From positions 1 through 17,196 of the forward strand of contig CAYYJS010000063.1 of NCBI GenBank assembly GCA_964472315.1: 17,196 nt of DNA. The letters run 5' to 3'. The number at the start of each line of letters is the position of its first letter. The first letter of the stretch is position 1. The position numbers and the translations under genes were made by a program. The stretch comes from CAYYJS01 sp964472315. Its GTDB lineage: Bacteria > Verrucomicrobiota > Kiritimatiellia > UBA8416. Of this stretch, positions 6,191-13,371 are shown in pieces. The notes beneath the pieces are model-generated. The model was not told the DNA's origin. It did not search any database and saw nothing but the letters and a program-made list of their open reading frames with translations.

Positions 6191-8127
6191 GGCACGCCTA
6201 CCCCCGAGTCCTCGTCCCGCGCGTCGCCCGGGACACTCTCACCGGACGTCCGCAACCCCACGCGCTCCAGCAGATCCGCGGAGAAATTCACCGGATACCA
6301 ACGGGGATCGGTAACGACGCCCCGCACGCGGAATTCGAACAACTTACTCACCGGATACGTCAGGAACCGTAACAGTTTCGCCACGAGCGTATGTTCCTTC
6401 AGCAGCCGCACCTGGACGTCGAGATCGATGTCCCGCGGCAGAGTGTAGTCGCCGTGCCCGCTCAAACTCAAGATGTCTCCGTCAACGACGATGTGGTCGC
6501 TGTGAATCCGGCCCCGGTCGATCGTGAATTCGGCGCGTGCATCGCTCTGGCGGAGCACGAAGTCCAGACCGGGAATGATGCGTGCCATCAGTCGCGACAG
6601 CCCGCCGAAAACCGGCAGGAGGAACACCCGTCCATCCTGGACGCGCACCCGGCCTTCGCCGACGAGCGTTTCCCAGGGTGCCGCCTCGGTCACGGCGCCG
6701 GCCACGCGCACCTCGCCGCTGAGAGCCCCTTTGTAGTCGAGCGAAGGCCGCTTCGTCAGGGATTCCATGAGCACGCCGAAATCCATGCCCTGCATGGCCA
6801 GGGCGCCGCGGAAGTCGACGCCCGCATTCGTATCGCGCAGCCGCGGGCAGGCGATCGTCACGTCCCCCGTAATCGTGCCTCCGTAGGCTGCCGCACGGAT
6901 ATCGCCGATCGTGTTGGCGATCCCGCGCATGCCGATCCGGCAGGATGCGTTGTCGATATCGACGGGGCCAACGGACATGCGGGCGGTCTGAACCTCGCAT
7001 GCGAAATCCGTCGCGGCCCAGGTCGCGTAGTCCACCGTCCCCGCACCCCGCACCGCGACCGGCCCGTCGAAGACGAAGTGGCGGCACAGGAACGGGCCGC
7101 CGATGCCGATCATCCTCGCCATGGAAACCGGATCGATACCCGACACGGCATCGAACGTCACCACCCCTTGCCGGGGGCGGATGTTCACCATCCCCCGCGC
7201 ATCGCCCTCGGGCCGGCGAACGAACAGGTCGTGCATCGCGATCTCGCAAGCGTCGGCATCCATCCGTATGCCGATGTCTCCGTCGCAGCGCAGCAGTTCC
7301 ACGCCGCGATAGCTGCAGTCCCGCATGCGGAACTCGCCCATGAGCCGCAACGCATGCCGGCGTTCTTCATGCCGGTAGTCGAACGACAGGCTGCATCGCG
7401 GTTCGTCGCCGTCAAACGCGAACCGGTCGCACAGCACCACAAGGTACGGCGGGCCGTACAACACACCCAGCGGGCGGATCAATCGGGGGTCGAGAACCAC
7501 CGTGAGGTTCCCTGACACAGCGCCCGTCGCGGGCCGTACGGTCACGGCGCCGCTCACCTGTCCCGCATACCGGCCATGCGCCAGTGTCGCCGAAAATCCG
7601 GTTACATCGATACCCTTGTCCGCGGCTTCGACTCGCGCCGTCCCCATCACAACCCGAATGCCGTCCACCTCGCCGTCACGCACGCGGAGGCGGGCACGCA
7701 TCGGACGCATGCCCGGATGTAACGGACCCGCCTTGCGCGACCGAAGTTGACGTGGACGCACACGCACCCCCACAAGGTCGATCGCGGACACGCCATCACA
7801 CCCCGCGCACCACTGCGGGAGACTGAACCGCACGGTCAAAGAGTCCGCCTCAAGCCCCGGCGGACCCACCACGCCCTTGCGGTAGCACCGCGCGCCGACG
7901 AGCGTGACGCCAATCCCGGACAACCGCAGCCGCTCGGCGGTCACGGCGAACGCGCCGCCGCCGGCCTTCGCCAAAGCCCAGCGTCGCACCGGCGCCGGCA
8001 CGCCATACAGGTAGCCGGACAGAGCCAGACATACGGTTCCGCCCACCAGCACCAGCGCCAGCCGCACCGCCGCACGCCACAACCGGCGCCGACGCCCCAC
8101 CCCCCGTAATGGTCGCGCGGCACTCAC
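6187..8127 (-). CDS. AsmA-like envelope protein, single N-terminal membrane anchor
   Basis: The 646-residue product has a basic start (RGVGRRRRLWR) and one transmembrane helix (about 18-41). A long, repetitive, beta-rich body follows, as in the AsmA/TamB/YhdP-like group of periplasmic proteins. The region at about 488-627 looks like an AsmA C-terminal domain: DGRVFLLPVFGGLSRL, then GLDFVLRQSDARAEFTIDRG, then LLRFLTYPVSKLFEFRV and a closing PRWYPVNF. Members are linked to lipid transport or outer-membrane homeostasis; the role here is inferred. The GTG at 8127 was chosen because it overlaps the stop of the upstream DUF4340 gene (GTGA) and precedes the anchor helix. The frame is open for another 352 codons upstream, but that is Arg/Gly-rich shadow sequence inside DUF4340. 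It sits between DUF4340 and MiaB in the operon. Confidence 0.82.
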   Translation of the reverse strand: MSAARPLRGVGRRRRLWRAAVRLALVLVGGTVCLALSGYLYGVPAPVRRWALAKAGGGAFAVTAERLRLSGIGVTLVGARCYRKGVVGPPGLEADSLTVRFSLPQWCAGCDGVSAIDLVGVRVRPRQLRSRKAGPLHPGMRPMRARLRVRDGEVDGIRVVMGTARVEAADKGIDVTGFSATLAHGRYAGQVSGAVTVRPATGAVSGNLTVVLDPRLIRPLGVLYGPPYLVVLCDRFAFDGDEPRCSLSFDYRHEERRHALRLMGEFRMRDCSYRGVELLRCDGDIGIRMDADACEIAMHDLFVRRPEGDARGMVNIRPRQGVVTFDAVSGIDPVSMARMIGIGGPFLCRHFVFDGPVAVRGAGTVDYATWAATDFACEVQTARMSVGPVDIDNASCRIGMRGIANTIGDIRAAAYGGTITGDVTIACPRLRDTNAGVDFRGALAMQGMDFGVLMESLTKRPSLDYKGALSGEVRVAGAVTEAAPWETLVGEGRVRVQDGRVFLLPVFGGLSRLMARIIPGLDFVLRQSDARAEFTIDRGRIHSDHIVVDGDILSLSGHGDYTLPRDIDLDVQVRLLKEHTLVAKLLRFLTYPVSKLFEFRVRGVVTDPRWYPVNFSADLLERVGLRTSGESVPGDARDEDSGVGVP

Positions 8128-10010
8128 TCGACCCGCCCGGTCTCCGCCGGTCGGACGGCCGGCCCTCCGGCGCCCGGGGCCGACGCGTGAACCTCGCGCG
8201 CCAGATCGAGCGTCAAGGACGCCACCGCTTCGCGTCCAAGCACAAACACCATGTCCTGACCACGGACCATGCCGTAGATTCCATCCGTACGGGACATGAA
8301 CCCGAGCAACAGCGTCTTCTGAATGCCCGCATCGCCGCGCATACCGAAGGTCAGCGCCACGGCGGTATCGTCGAGACCATACGTAGCCAGCGACTGGGTG
8401 CCCCGGCATTCGATGCGCAGCGCTCTCAACGCCGTCACACCGGCGAGTATCCGTCCGATGACTTGTTCGTCCACGACCCCGGACATGCCATCCGCGACAC
8501 GCCAGGATGACGAGCCTTCGACCCTTTCCACCGTCTGCGTCGACCCGCCGATCCGCCGGGAAATCCGCCAGACGGTTTCCGGCGCCAGCGCGAGCACCGT
8601 CCGATCGCGATAGGTAAGCGGATCCATGCCCTGCCCGACCAGCCACCCGAGTGCGGCGGCCCGGATGCCCACGACTTCGTCGTGGCGGTCTTGCCGGCCC
8701 CACACCGAATCGACGCCGCCGGTCACCGGTCCCAGCATGAGCCGGCGCGGGGCCACTCCATCGACCAGCACCTCCAGCGAATATGCCGGCGGCGCCAGCC
8801 CGAATTCGGTCAGGTTGCTCGCCACGACAGCCCGATAGAACACCGCCTGCAGGCCAAGGAGTTGCGGCAGCGCGTTCGCGACCGCCTCGGGATCGGCCTT
8901 CCATTCGACGGGCTCGCGGATCACCCAGCCGTTCGTGCCCCGTTCGAGCACCAGTTTCGATTCCCCCTGGGCCACGGTGAATCCGGTCACGCGATCCGCC
9001 GGGACCGGAAACAGCCGACGGTCGCGGAACGCTTCGGCCTGCATATCGAAGAGTCGCGCGAGCGAGCGGTCCACGGCGTAAACCGACGGCGCGTCCCGCC
9101 GGCGCGCGTAGACCAGCGCCGGATCGGTCGGTACATCGCGACCGAAAACCAGTTCCTGCCCCAACCGGTCGTCTTCGCTCCACACGCCCACACGCAGTGT
9201 CGCCACATCTTCGGAAAGCCCGAGCGCCTCGTGCTGAGCCAAGGCGGCGACGGCGGGCCCCTCGTCACGGTCGCCGACGGCGGGATCCCAGACGAAGTCC
9301 GCGATGCGCGCCTCGTATGCCCCGCGCAGGAGTTGGGTCACAACGGCCTGGTCGGCCGGCGCGGCGACGGGTTGCTGCAGCACCCAAACCCCGTCTTGTC
9401 GAGACAATTGGATGAAGCCCCGCGCGGCGCTCTGGATCTCCAGCCGGATGGCCTTTTCGGCCGTACCGCGCAGCAGACCACGATCCCGCAGCACGGCGGC
9501 CGACGCCGGCACGATGTCGAGCAGGTCGCGTCCGACGACCAGCACATCGCCGCGGCCTTCACGCCGGGCGAACAACTGTCCGCCCAAAGGCGTATCGGCC
9601 CCCACGTGCAGCAGTTCGGCACCGCGATGGGAAACGAGACGGAACGTTATCCGAGCCTTATCGAGCCCGTATTCCGTCAGGCTCAACTCGCGGTGCGCGC
9701 GCTGCTCGTCCGTGACATTGTCCAGAATCACGACCGCATCCAACGCCTCAAGCACGCGGTCGACAGCAAGGTCATCCGCGCGGGCGCGAATCGGCGTGTC
9801 GAGAAACCACTCCCGCTCCTTGCGCACCACGCGCAGGGTCAGGTCTCCGGACATCAGGCTCAGTTCGGTGACGTCCTCGGGATCGGCGCTGAAAACGCGT
9901 TCGCCGCGCATACGTCCCGTATGCTCGTCGGCCGCGTGTCGCGTGAGCCACACCGCACCCGCGAGCGCCACCGTCACCACCAACAACCACCCGGTACCCG
10001 AACCGCGCAC
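8124..10010 (-). CDS. DUF4340 protein with four tandem repeat units
   Basis: This 628-residue protein begins with one transmembrane helix (about 7-23) that should leave the rest outside the cytoplasm. The body repeats a unit of roughly 140-150 residues four times. Each unit has a Trp-containing strand (REWFLDTP near 68, GVWVLQQP near 209, GWVIREP near 362, SSWRVADG near 503). Each later has a GL-containing turn (TEYGLD near 114, EALGLS near 262, TEFGLA near 403, ATYGLD near 544). This matches the DUF4340 family, commonly found next to Gld-type ABC genes and thought to be an extracytoplasmic partner of them. The start is GTG at 10010, supported by GAGGTG in the message a few bases upstream. 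The stop overlaps the start of the AsmA-like gene (GTGA). Biochemical function is unknown. Confidence 0.85.
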   Translation of the reverse strand: MRGSGTGWLLVVTVALAGAVWLTRHAADEHTGRMRGERVFSADPEDVTELSLMSGDLTLRVVRKEREWFLDTPIRARADDLAVDRVLEALDAVVILDNVTDEQRAHRELSLTEYGLDKARITFRLVSHRGAELLHVGADTPLGGQLFARREGRGDVLVVGRDLLDIVPASAAVLRDRGLLRGTAEKAIRLEIQSAARGFIQLSRQDGVWVLQQPVAAPADQAVVTQLLRGAYEARIADFVWDPAVGDRDEGPAVAALAQHEALGLSEDVATLRVGVWSEDDRLGQELVFGRDVPTDPALVYARRRDAPSVYAVDRSLARLFDMQAEAFRDRRLFPVPADRVTGFTVAQGESKLVLERGTNGWVIREPVEWKADPEAVANALPQLLGLQAVFYRAVVASNLTEFGLAPPAYSLEVLVDGVAPRRLMLGPVTGGVDSVWGRQDRHDEVVGIRAAALGWLVGQGMDPLTYRDRTVLALAPETVWRISRRIGGSTQTVERVEGSSSWRVADGMSGVVDEQVIGRILAGVTALRALRIECRGTQSLATYGLDDTAVALTFGMRGDAGIQKTLLLGFMSRTDGIYGMVRGQDMVFVLGREAVASLTLDLAREVHASAPGAGGPAVRPAETGRVE

Positions 10011-10022
10011 TACAACACCTCG

Positions 10023-11522
10023 CTAACGCCGCACCAGCCAGACACCGACGCCCAGCATCACCACGACTCCCGGCAAGCCCAGCACGGTAATCAGCAGCAA
10101 CCGCGTCATCTGCCGCCGGGTCATATCGAGCTGCAACGACATCGGCGACCGCGGCTCGACGGTCACCAACGCATCCCGCTCCACGAGCCAGTTCAGCGCG
10201 CACAGGAAGAAGCTGCTGTTCCCGCCGACGCCCTTTTTCAGGGCGCTGTTGGAGACGAAATACGAGTCCCCGATAACGACCATGCGCGTGGGACGTATCT
10301 CGACCGATGCCGAACCGCGTTCCACGGCCACCGCCACGCCGACGGGCCCAAGGCGATCCTTGCCGTCGTCGAAACGCGGCGGTTCCTGGTTCGGATCGAA
10401 CTCCTCCCATCCCTCGGGACCGGTCGCCGCCAGGACGCTGACCCGCGCGCGGTCGGCATGCCGGGGCATATCCGCCGCATCGATCGGCTCCACGGGACGC
10501 GGCATGTAAAACATGGTCATCAGGTCCTGAAACGATCGGGTGATCGGGTGCTCGCCGTAACGCGTGATCACCAACTCGCGCCCCGAAAAACTCATCCCGC
10601 ACACCACGCCCTTGCCCAGACGCACCCCCCAATTCTCGAGCAGCGGCTCGAGGCCGGTCTGCACGCCCGGATCGATGAGCAACAGCACACGCCCGTGACG
10701 GGCCGTCAGATAGTCACCGATCAGGGCGACCTCCGCCTCCGCCAGTTTGCGGGCCGGGCCGGCCACGATCAGGGCGCTGCAGTCTTCGGGAATGGCGCCT
10801 TCCCGCGCGAGGTTCAGCGGCTTGAGCGTCATGCTGTCGCGCCGCATCAGTCGTGCCATGCTGGAGTAGCCGGCCTGCTTCCCGACGTCGGAAAAATGGT
10901 GCTCGCCATGGCCCTCCAGAACATAAATCACCGGCGCACGCGACTGTGTCACGCTCAGGACCGCCGAGGCGAATGCCTGCTCGCCCTGAAACCCGAGATA
11001 CCGGTTGCGCCACCGCCCCAGCGACACCTCCTCACGCTCGTAGACACCCAACTCGGAGGTTGTCACGTAACGCCGGCGTCCCTCGCACTCGAACACGACC
11101 ACATTCGGCTCGTCGAGTTCGTACTCCCGTGCCAGGTCCCGCGTGCGGGCAATGTCCCGATCGGGATCGACCTCGTCGATCTCAAGGGTCAGCTTGGGTA
11201 GCCGATGCGCCGCGGCGGCAAACTCGCGCAGCAGAAACGTCACGTCGCGCGCAAACACCGATTCGGACGAAAAAAACGACGTGACCCGCACCTTCGCCTC
11301 CAGGCCCGCCAGCATCCCGCGGGTTCGTTCCGACAACGCATGTCGGTTATGCCGGTTCAACCGCAGGTGCAGCGGATAGGCGGAGACCAGGACGTTCAGC
11401 AGGACCAGCGCCAACCCCATCAGGACCACCGCCAGCGTGGCGTTCATGCCATGCGACGCCCGCCGCCATCGCTGACGCCGCACCGCGAGACGTACCGACT
11501 GTGCGCTCGATTCCATCGTCAT
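10023..11522 (-). CDS. GldG-like ABC transporter auxiliary protein
   Basis: The 499-residue protein has a transmembrane helix near each end (about 28-49 and 475-497) around a large extracytoplasmic part. The central region resembles the GldG/ABC_transp_aux family: VTSFFSSES (80-88), PVIYVLEGHGEHHFSD (197-212), ALIVAGPARKL (250-260) and VLLLIDPG (279-286), a pattern of alternating strands and helices. In Bacteroidota GldG works with GldA and GldF and is needed for gliding, but the family is widespread in non-gliders. The start is uncertain: ATG 11522 comes 4 nt after the permease stop, GTG 11525 and ATG 11516 are alternatives, and longer versions run into the permease gene. The gap to DUF4340 is 12 nt. 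It most likely forms a membrane complex with the ATPase and permease encoded upstream; the cargo is unknown. Confidence 0.86.
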   Translation of the reverse strand: MTMESSAQSVRLAVRRQRWRRASHGMNATLAVVLMGLALVLLNVLVSAYPLHLRLNRHNRHALSERTRGMLAGLEAKVRVTSFFSSESVFARDVTFLLREFAAAAHRLPKLTLEIDEVDPDRDIARTRDLAREYELDEPNVVVFECEGRRRYVTTSELGVYEREEVSLGRWRNRYLGFQGEQAFASAVLSVTQSRAPVIYVLEGHGEHHFSDVGKQAGYSSMARLMRRDSMTLKPLNLAREGAIPEDCSALIVAGPARKLAEAEVALIGDYLTARHGRVLLLIDPGVQTGLEPLLENWGVRLGKGVVCGMSFSGRELVITRYGEHPITRSFQDLMTMFYMPRPVEPIDAADMPRHADRARVSVLAATGPEGWEEFDPNQEPPRFDDGKDRLGPVGVAVAVERGSASVEIRPTRMVVIGDSYFVSNSALKKGVGGNSSFFLCALNWLVERDALVTVEPRSPMSLQLDMTRRQMTRLLLITVLGLPGVVVMLGVGVWLVRR

Positions 11523-11526
11523 CACG

Positions 11527-12261
11527 CTATCCGATCCACCGACGCGCCTCGAGCGCGCGCACCGAAGCATACACGAAGAAGACAATGCCCGATCCGTAGA
11601 GCACCAGGACCTGCACCGAGACCACACCCTCGGTGCAGAACGCCAAATGCCGCTCGACCGAGACATACCGTACGAAGGCATCCGGAACCACCGGCACCAG
11701 CGACGCCGCCGGTTCGATCAGGAACGGCAGGCATGCCGCGGCGAAACAGCACATCGCCGCCACGATCTGGTTCTGCGTCAGCAGCGACGCCAGCATCCCG
11801 ACCGCGGTGCACAGCGCCGCGAGCAGCAGCACCAACAGGCTTCCGCCGACAAAGGCGCCGAGGTCGATCCCCGTCAACGTGGGACTCGCGGCCCGCAGCA
11901 GAAAGACGCAGGCAAGCGCCGGCACCATGGCGGAGAAGACCACCGTCAGCGCCCCGGCAAACTTGCCCAGGACCACTTCCCATTCGCTCACCGGCACGGT
12001 CAGCAACGACTCCAGCGTGCCGTGCCGCTTCTCCTCGGCAAACAGGCGCATGCTGACCACGGTCACCAGGATCGGCATCCAGAAGCACACCGAGACGCAG
12101 AGGATCATGAGCAGCGACACCTCGTCGCCGACCTGGTTCCTGACCGCGTGCAGGAACGTGAACCCGGTCGTCACCAGAAACACGGCGATCGTCGCGTAGG
12201 CGACCGAGGAACAGAAATGTGCATGCAGTTCGCGGCCCCAGATGGCAAGTGCCGACCTCAT
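11527..12261 (-). CDS. ABC-2 type permease, GldF-like
   Basis: This 244-residue protein has about six transmembrane segments (roughly 18-40, 48-71, 102-123, 135-160, 164-182 and 213-233), the size and layout of ABC-2 permeases. The cytoplasmic loop MRLFAEEKRHGTLESLLTVP (71-90) is the conserved EExxGTxExLLxxP motif where such permeases contact their ATPase. The C-terminal RYVSVERHLAFCTEGVVS (198-215) corresponds to the family's loop before the last helix. The ATG at 12261 overlaps the ATPase stop (ATGA) and has AAGGGGTG upstream in the message. With the preceding ATPase and the following GldG-like gene it forms the classical GldA-F-G arrangement. Export is likely from the ABC-2 type; no substrate can be read from the sequence. 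Confidence 0.88.
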   Translation of the reverse strand: MRSALAIWGRELHAHFCSSVAYATIAVFLVTTGFTFLHAVRNQVGDEVSLLMILCVSVCFWMPILVTVVSMRLFAEEKRHGTLESLLTVPVSEWEVVLGKFAGALTVVFSAMVPALACVFLLRAASPTLTGIDLGAFVGGSLLVLLLAALCTAVGMLASLLTQNQIVAAMCCFAAACLPFLIEPAASLVPVVPDAFVRYVSVERHLAFCTEGVVSVQVLVLYGSGIVFFVYASVRALEARRWIG

Positions 12262-13259
12262 GCGTTCACCCCTTCCGTTTCCGCGCGGGAGCCCGCCTCG
12301 CGTTCCCCATGGTCACCCGCCGGCGCCGGCGTCTCCCCATCGATCGCCGCCGCAAACACATCTTCGAGGTTCTGATGAACCAGACTCAGCTCGCGCAACA
12401 CCCATCCCTGCCCGGCTACCGCGCGGAAGATATCGGCGCGCCGGTCGGGCCCCTTCGCGCATTCACAGGTAATCCGGCTCCATTCGCCATCCGGGACGCA
12501 CGTCACGCCCACGACGCCGGGCACCTGTTCCAACACCGTCATCGCATTCCGACGCGGCGCCAGCACGTCCACAACCACCCGCTGATGCCCGCGACACATG
12601 CCCTTGAGCGCCTCGGTGGTGTCGGAGGCCACGATCCGGCCGCGATTCATGATCAGGACGCGACCGCATATCATCTCGACTTCCGGCAGGATATGGCTCG
12701 ACAGCAGCACCGTGAATCGGTCGGCCAGATTGCGGATCAGTTCGCGGATATGACGAATCTGCCCGGGATCCAGACCGATCGTCGGCTCATCCAGAATCAA
12801 CACCTCGGGTTCGTGTACCAGCGCGTCGGCCAAGCCGACACGCTGCCGGTAGCCCTTGGAGAGACGGCCGATAATCGTGGAGCATTCGCCCGTCAGACCG
12901 CATTGCTCGATGACCTCCTCCACGCGCACGCGCAAGCGTCTCCCGCGCAAACCCTTAAGCGTGGCGCGATAGTCGAGATACTCACGTACGCGCATGTCGT
13001 GATACAGCGGCACGTGCTCAGGCAGGTACCCAATCCGCCGTCGCACCTCCAACGAATCGCGGAAGACATCCACGCCGTCTATCTCCGCCACGCCGCCGGT
13101 CGGCGGCAGGAAGCCGGCAAGGATGCGCATCGTCGTTGTCTTGCCCGCGCCGTTGGGTCCGAGCAACCCCACCAACTCGCCACGCCCAATGCTGAACGTC
13201 AGGCCATCGATGGCCGTCGTGCGGCCGAAACGCCTGGTTAACTCGCGAACATGGATCAT
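12258..13259 (-). CDS. ABC transporter ATPase, GldA-like
   Basis: This 333-residue ATPase powers the adjacent ABC-2 permease. All nucleotide-binding motifs are present: Walker A GPNGAGKTT (34-42), signature LSKGYRQR (133-140), Walker B VLILDEP (153-159) and the H-loop in SSHILPE (His189). The Q-loop region reads IGYLPEHVPLY, where the usual Gln is Glu-His; this GYLPEH form is typical of the GldA branch. A C-terminal extension (about 215-333) exceeds the catalytic core and may regulate the transporter. It ends in an acidic, low-complexity tail. The ATG at 13259 is the first gene of the seven-gene minus-strand operon and has little Shine-Dalgarno upstream. It is transcribed from a strong-looking promoter that shares its -10 region with a divergent promoter. 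No gene symbol is assigned because the role in gliding is not established. Confidence 0.9.
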   Translation of the reverse strand: MIHVRELTRRFGRTTAIDGLTFSIGRGELVGLLGPNGAGKTTTMRILAGFLPPTGGVAEIDGVDVFRDSLEVRRRIGYLPEHVPLYHDMRVREYLDYRATLKGLRGRRLRVRVEEVIEQCGLTGECSTIIGRLSKGYRQRVGLADALVHEPEVLILDEPTIGLDPGQIRHIRELIRNLADRFTVLLSSHILPEVEMICGRVLIMNRGRIVASDTTEALKGMCRGHQRVVVDVLAPRRNAMTVLEQVPGVVGVTCVPDGEWSRITCECAKGPDRRADIFRAVAGQGWVLRELSLVHQNLEDVFAAAIDGETPAPAGDHGEREAGSRAETEGVNA

Positions 13260-13278
13260 ATCTGGATTGGGCTCGATA

Positions 13279-13306
13279 TTGACTCCTCGGGAAACCGGGC
13301 TATTAT
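13279..13306 (+). promoter_or_regulatory. Sigma70-type promoter for the DUF2851-ygiQ-cob operon
   Basis: TTGACT (13279-13284) and TATTAT (13301-13306) are 16 nt apart, each with five of six consensus matches. Transcription would start near 13313, giving a leader of about 59 nt before the ATG at 13372. It overlaps a mirror-image promoter on the other strand. Confidence 0.72.
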
Positions 13307-13329
13307 GACCAAAACGGTGGGACAGTCAA
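13302..13329 (-). promoter_or_regulatory. Sigma70-type promoter for the Gld-like ABC operon
   Basis: Read on the minus strand, TTGACT (13329-13324) and CATAAT (13307-13302) are 16 nt apart and both match consensus at five positions. Transcription would start near 13295 and leave a leader of about 36 nt to the ATG at 13259. Its -10 box shares five base pairs with the plus-strand -10 box. Confidence 0.7.
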
Positions 13330-13356
13330 GGCGGCATCCTGACCGCCGACGACCGC

Positions 13357-13363
13357 GGAGGGA
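13357..13363 (+). promoter_or_regulatory. Ribosome binding site for the DUF2851 gene
   Basis: GGAGGGA lies 8 nt before the ATG at 13372, which favours that start over the in-frame ATG at 13384. Confidence 0.75.
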
Positions 13364-13371
13364 CCGGAACG

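Noticed and set aside
8128..9183. 352-codon upstream extension of the AsmA-like gene
   Set aside because: It lies entirely within the DUF4340 coding region, is Arg/Gly-rich, and the GTG at 8127 gives a proper overlap and membrane anchor.
8682..11201. Plus-strand open frame of 839 codons opposite the DUF4340 and GldG-like genes
   Set aside because: The product is His/Arg/Gln-rich with no domain, and it lies antisense to two well-supported genes; long shadow frames are expected at this GC content.
11523..11681. 53-codon upstream extension of the GldG-like gene
   Set aside because: It runs through the end of the permease gene and has no hydrophobic or family-like sequence.
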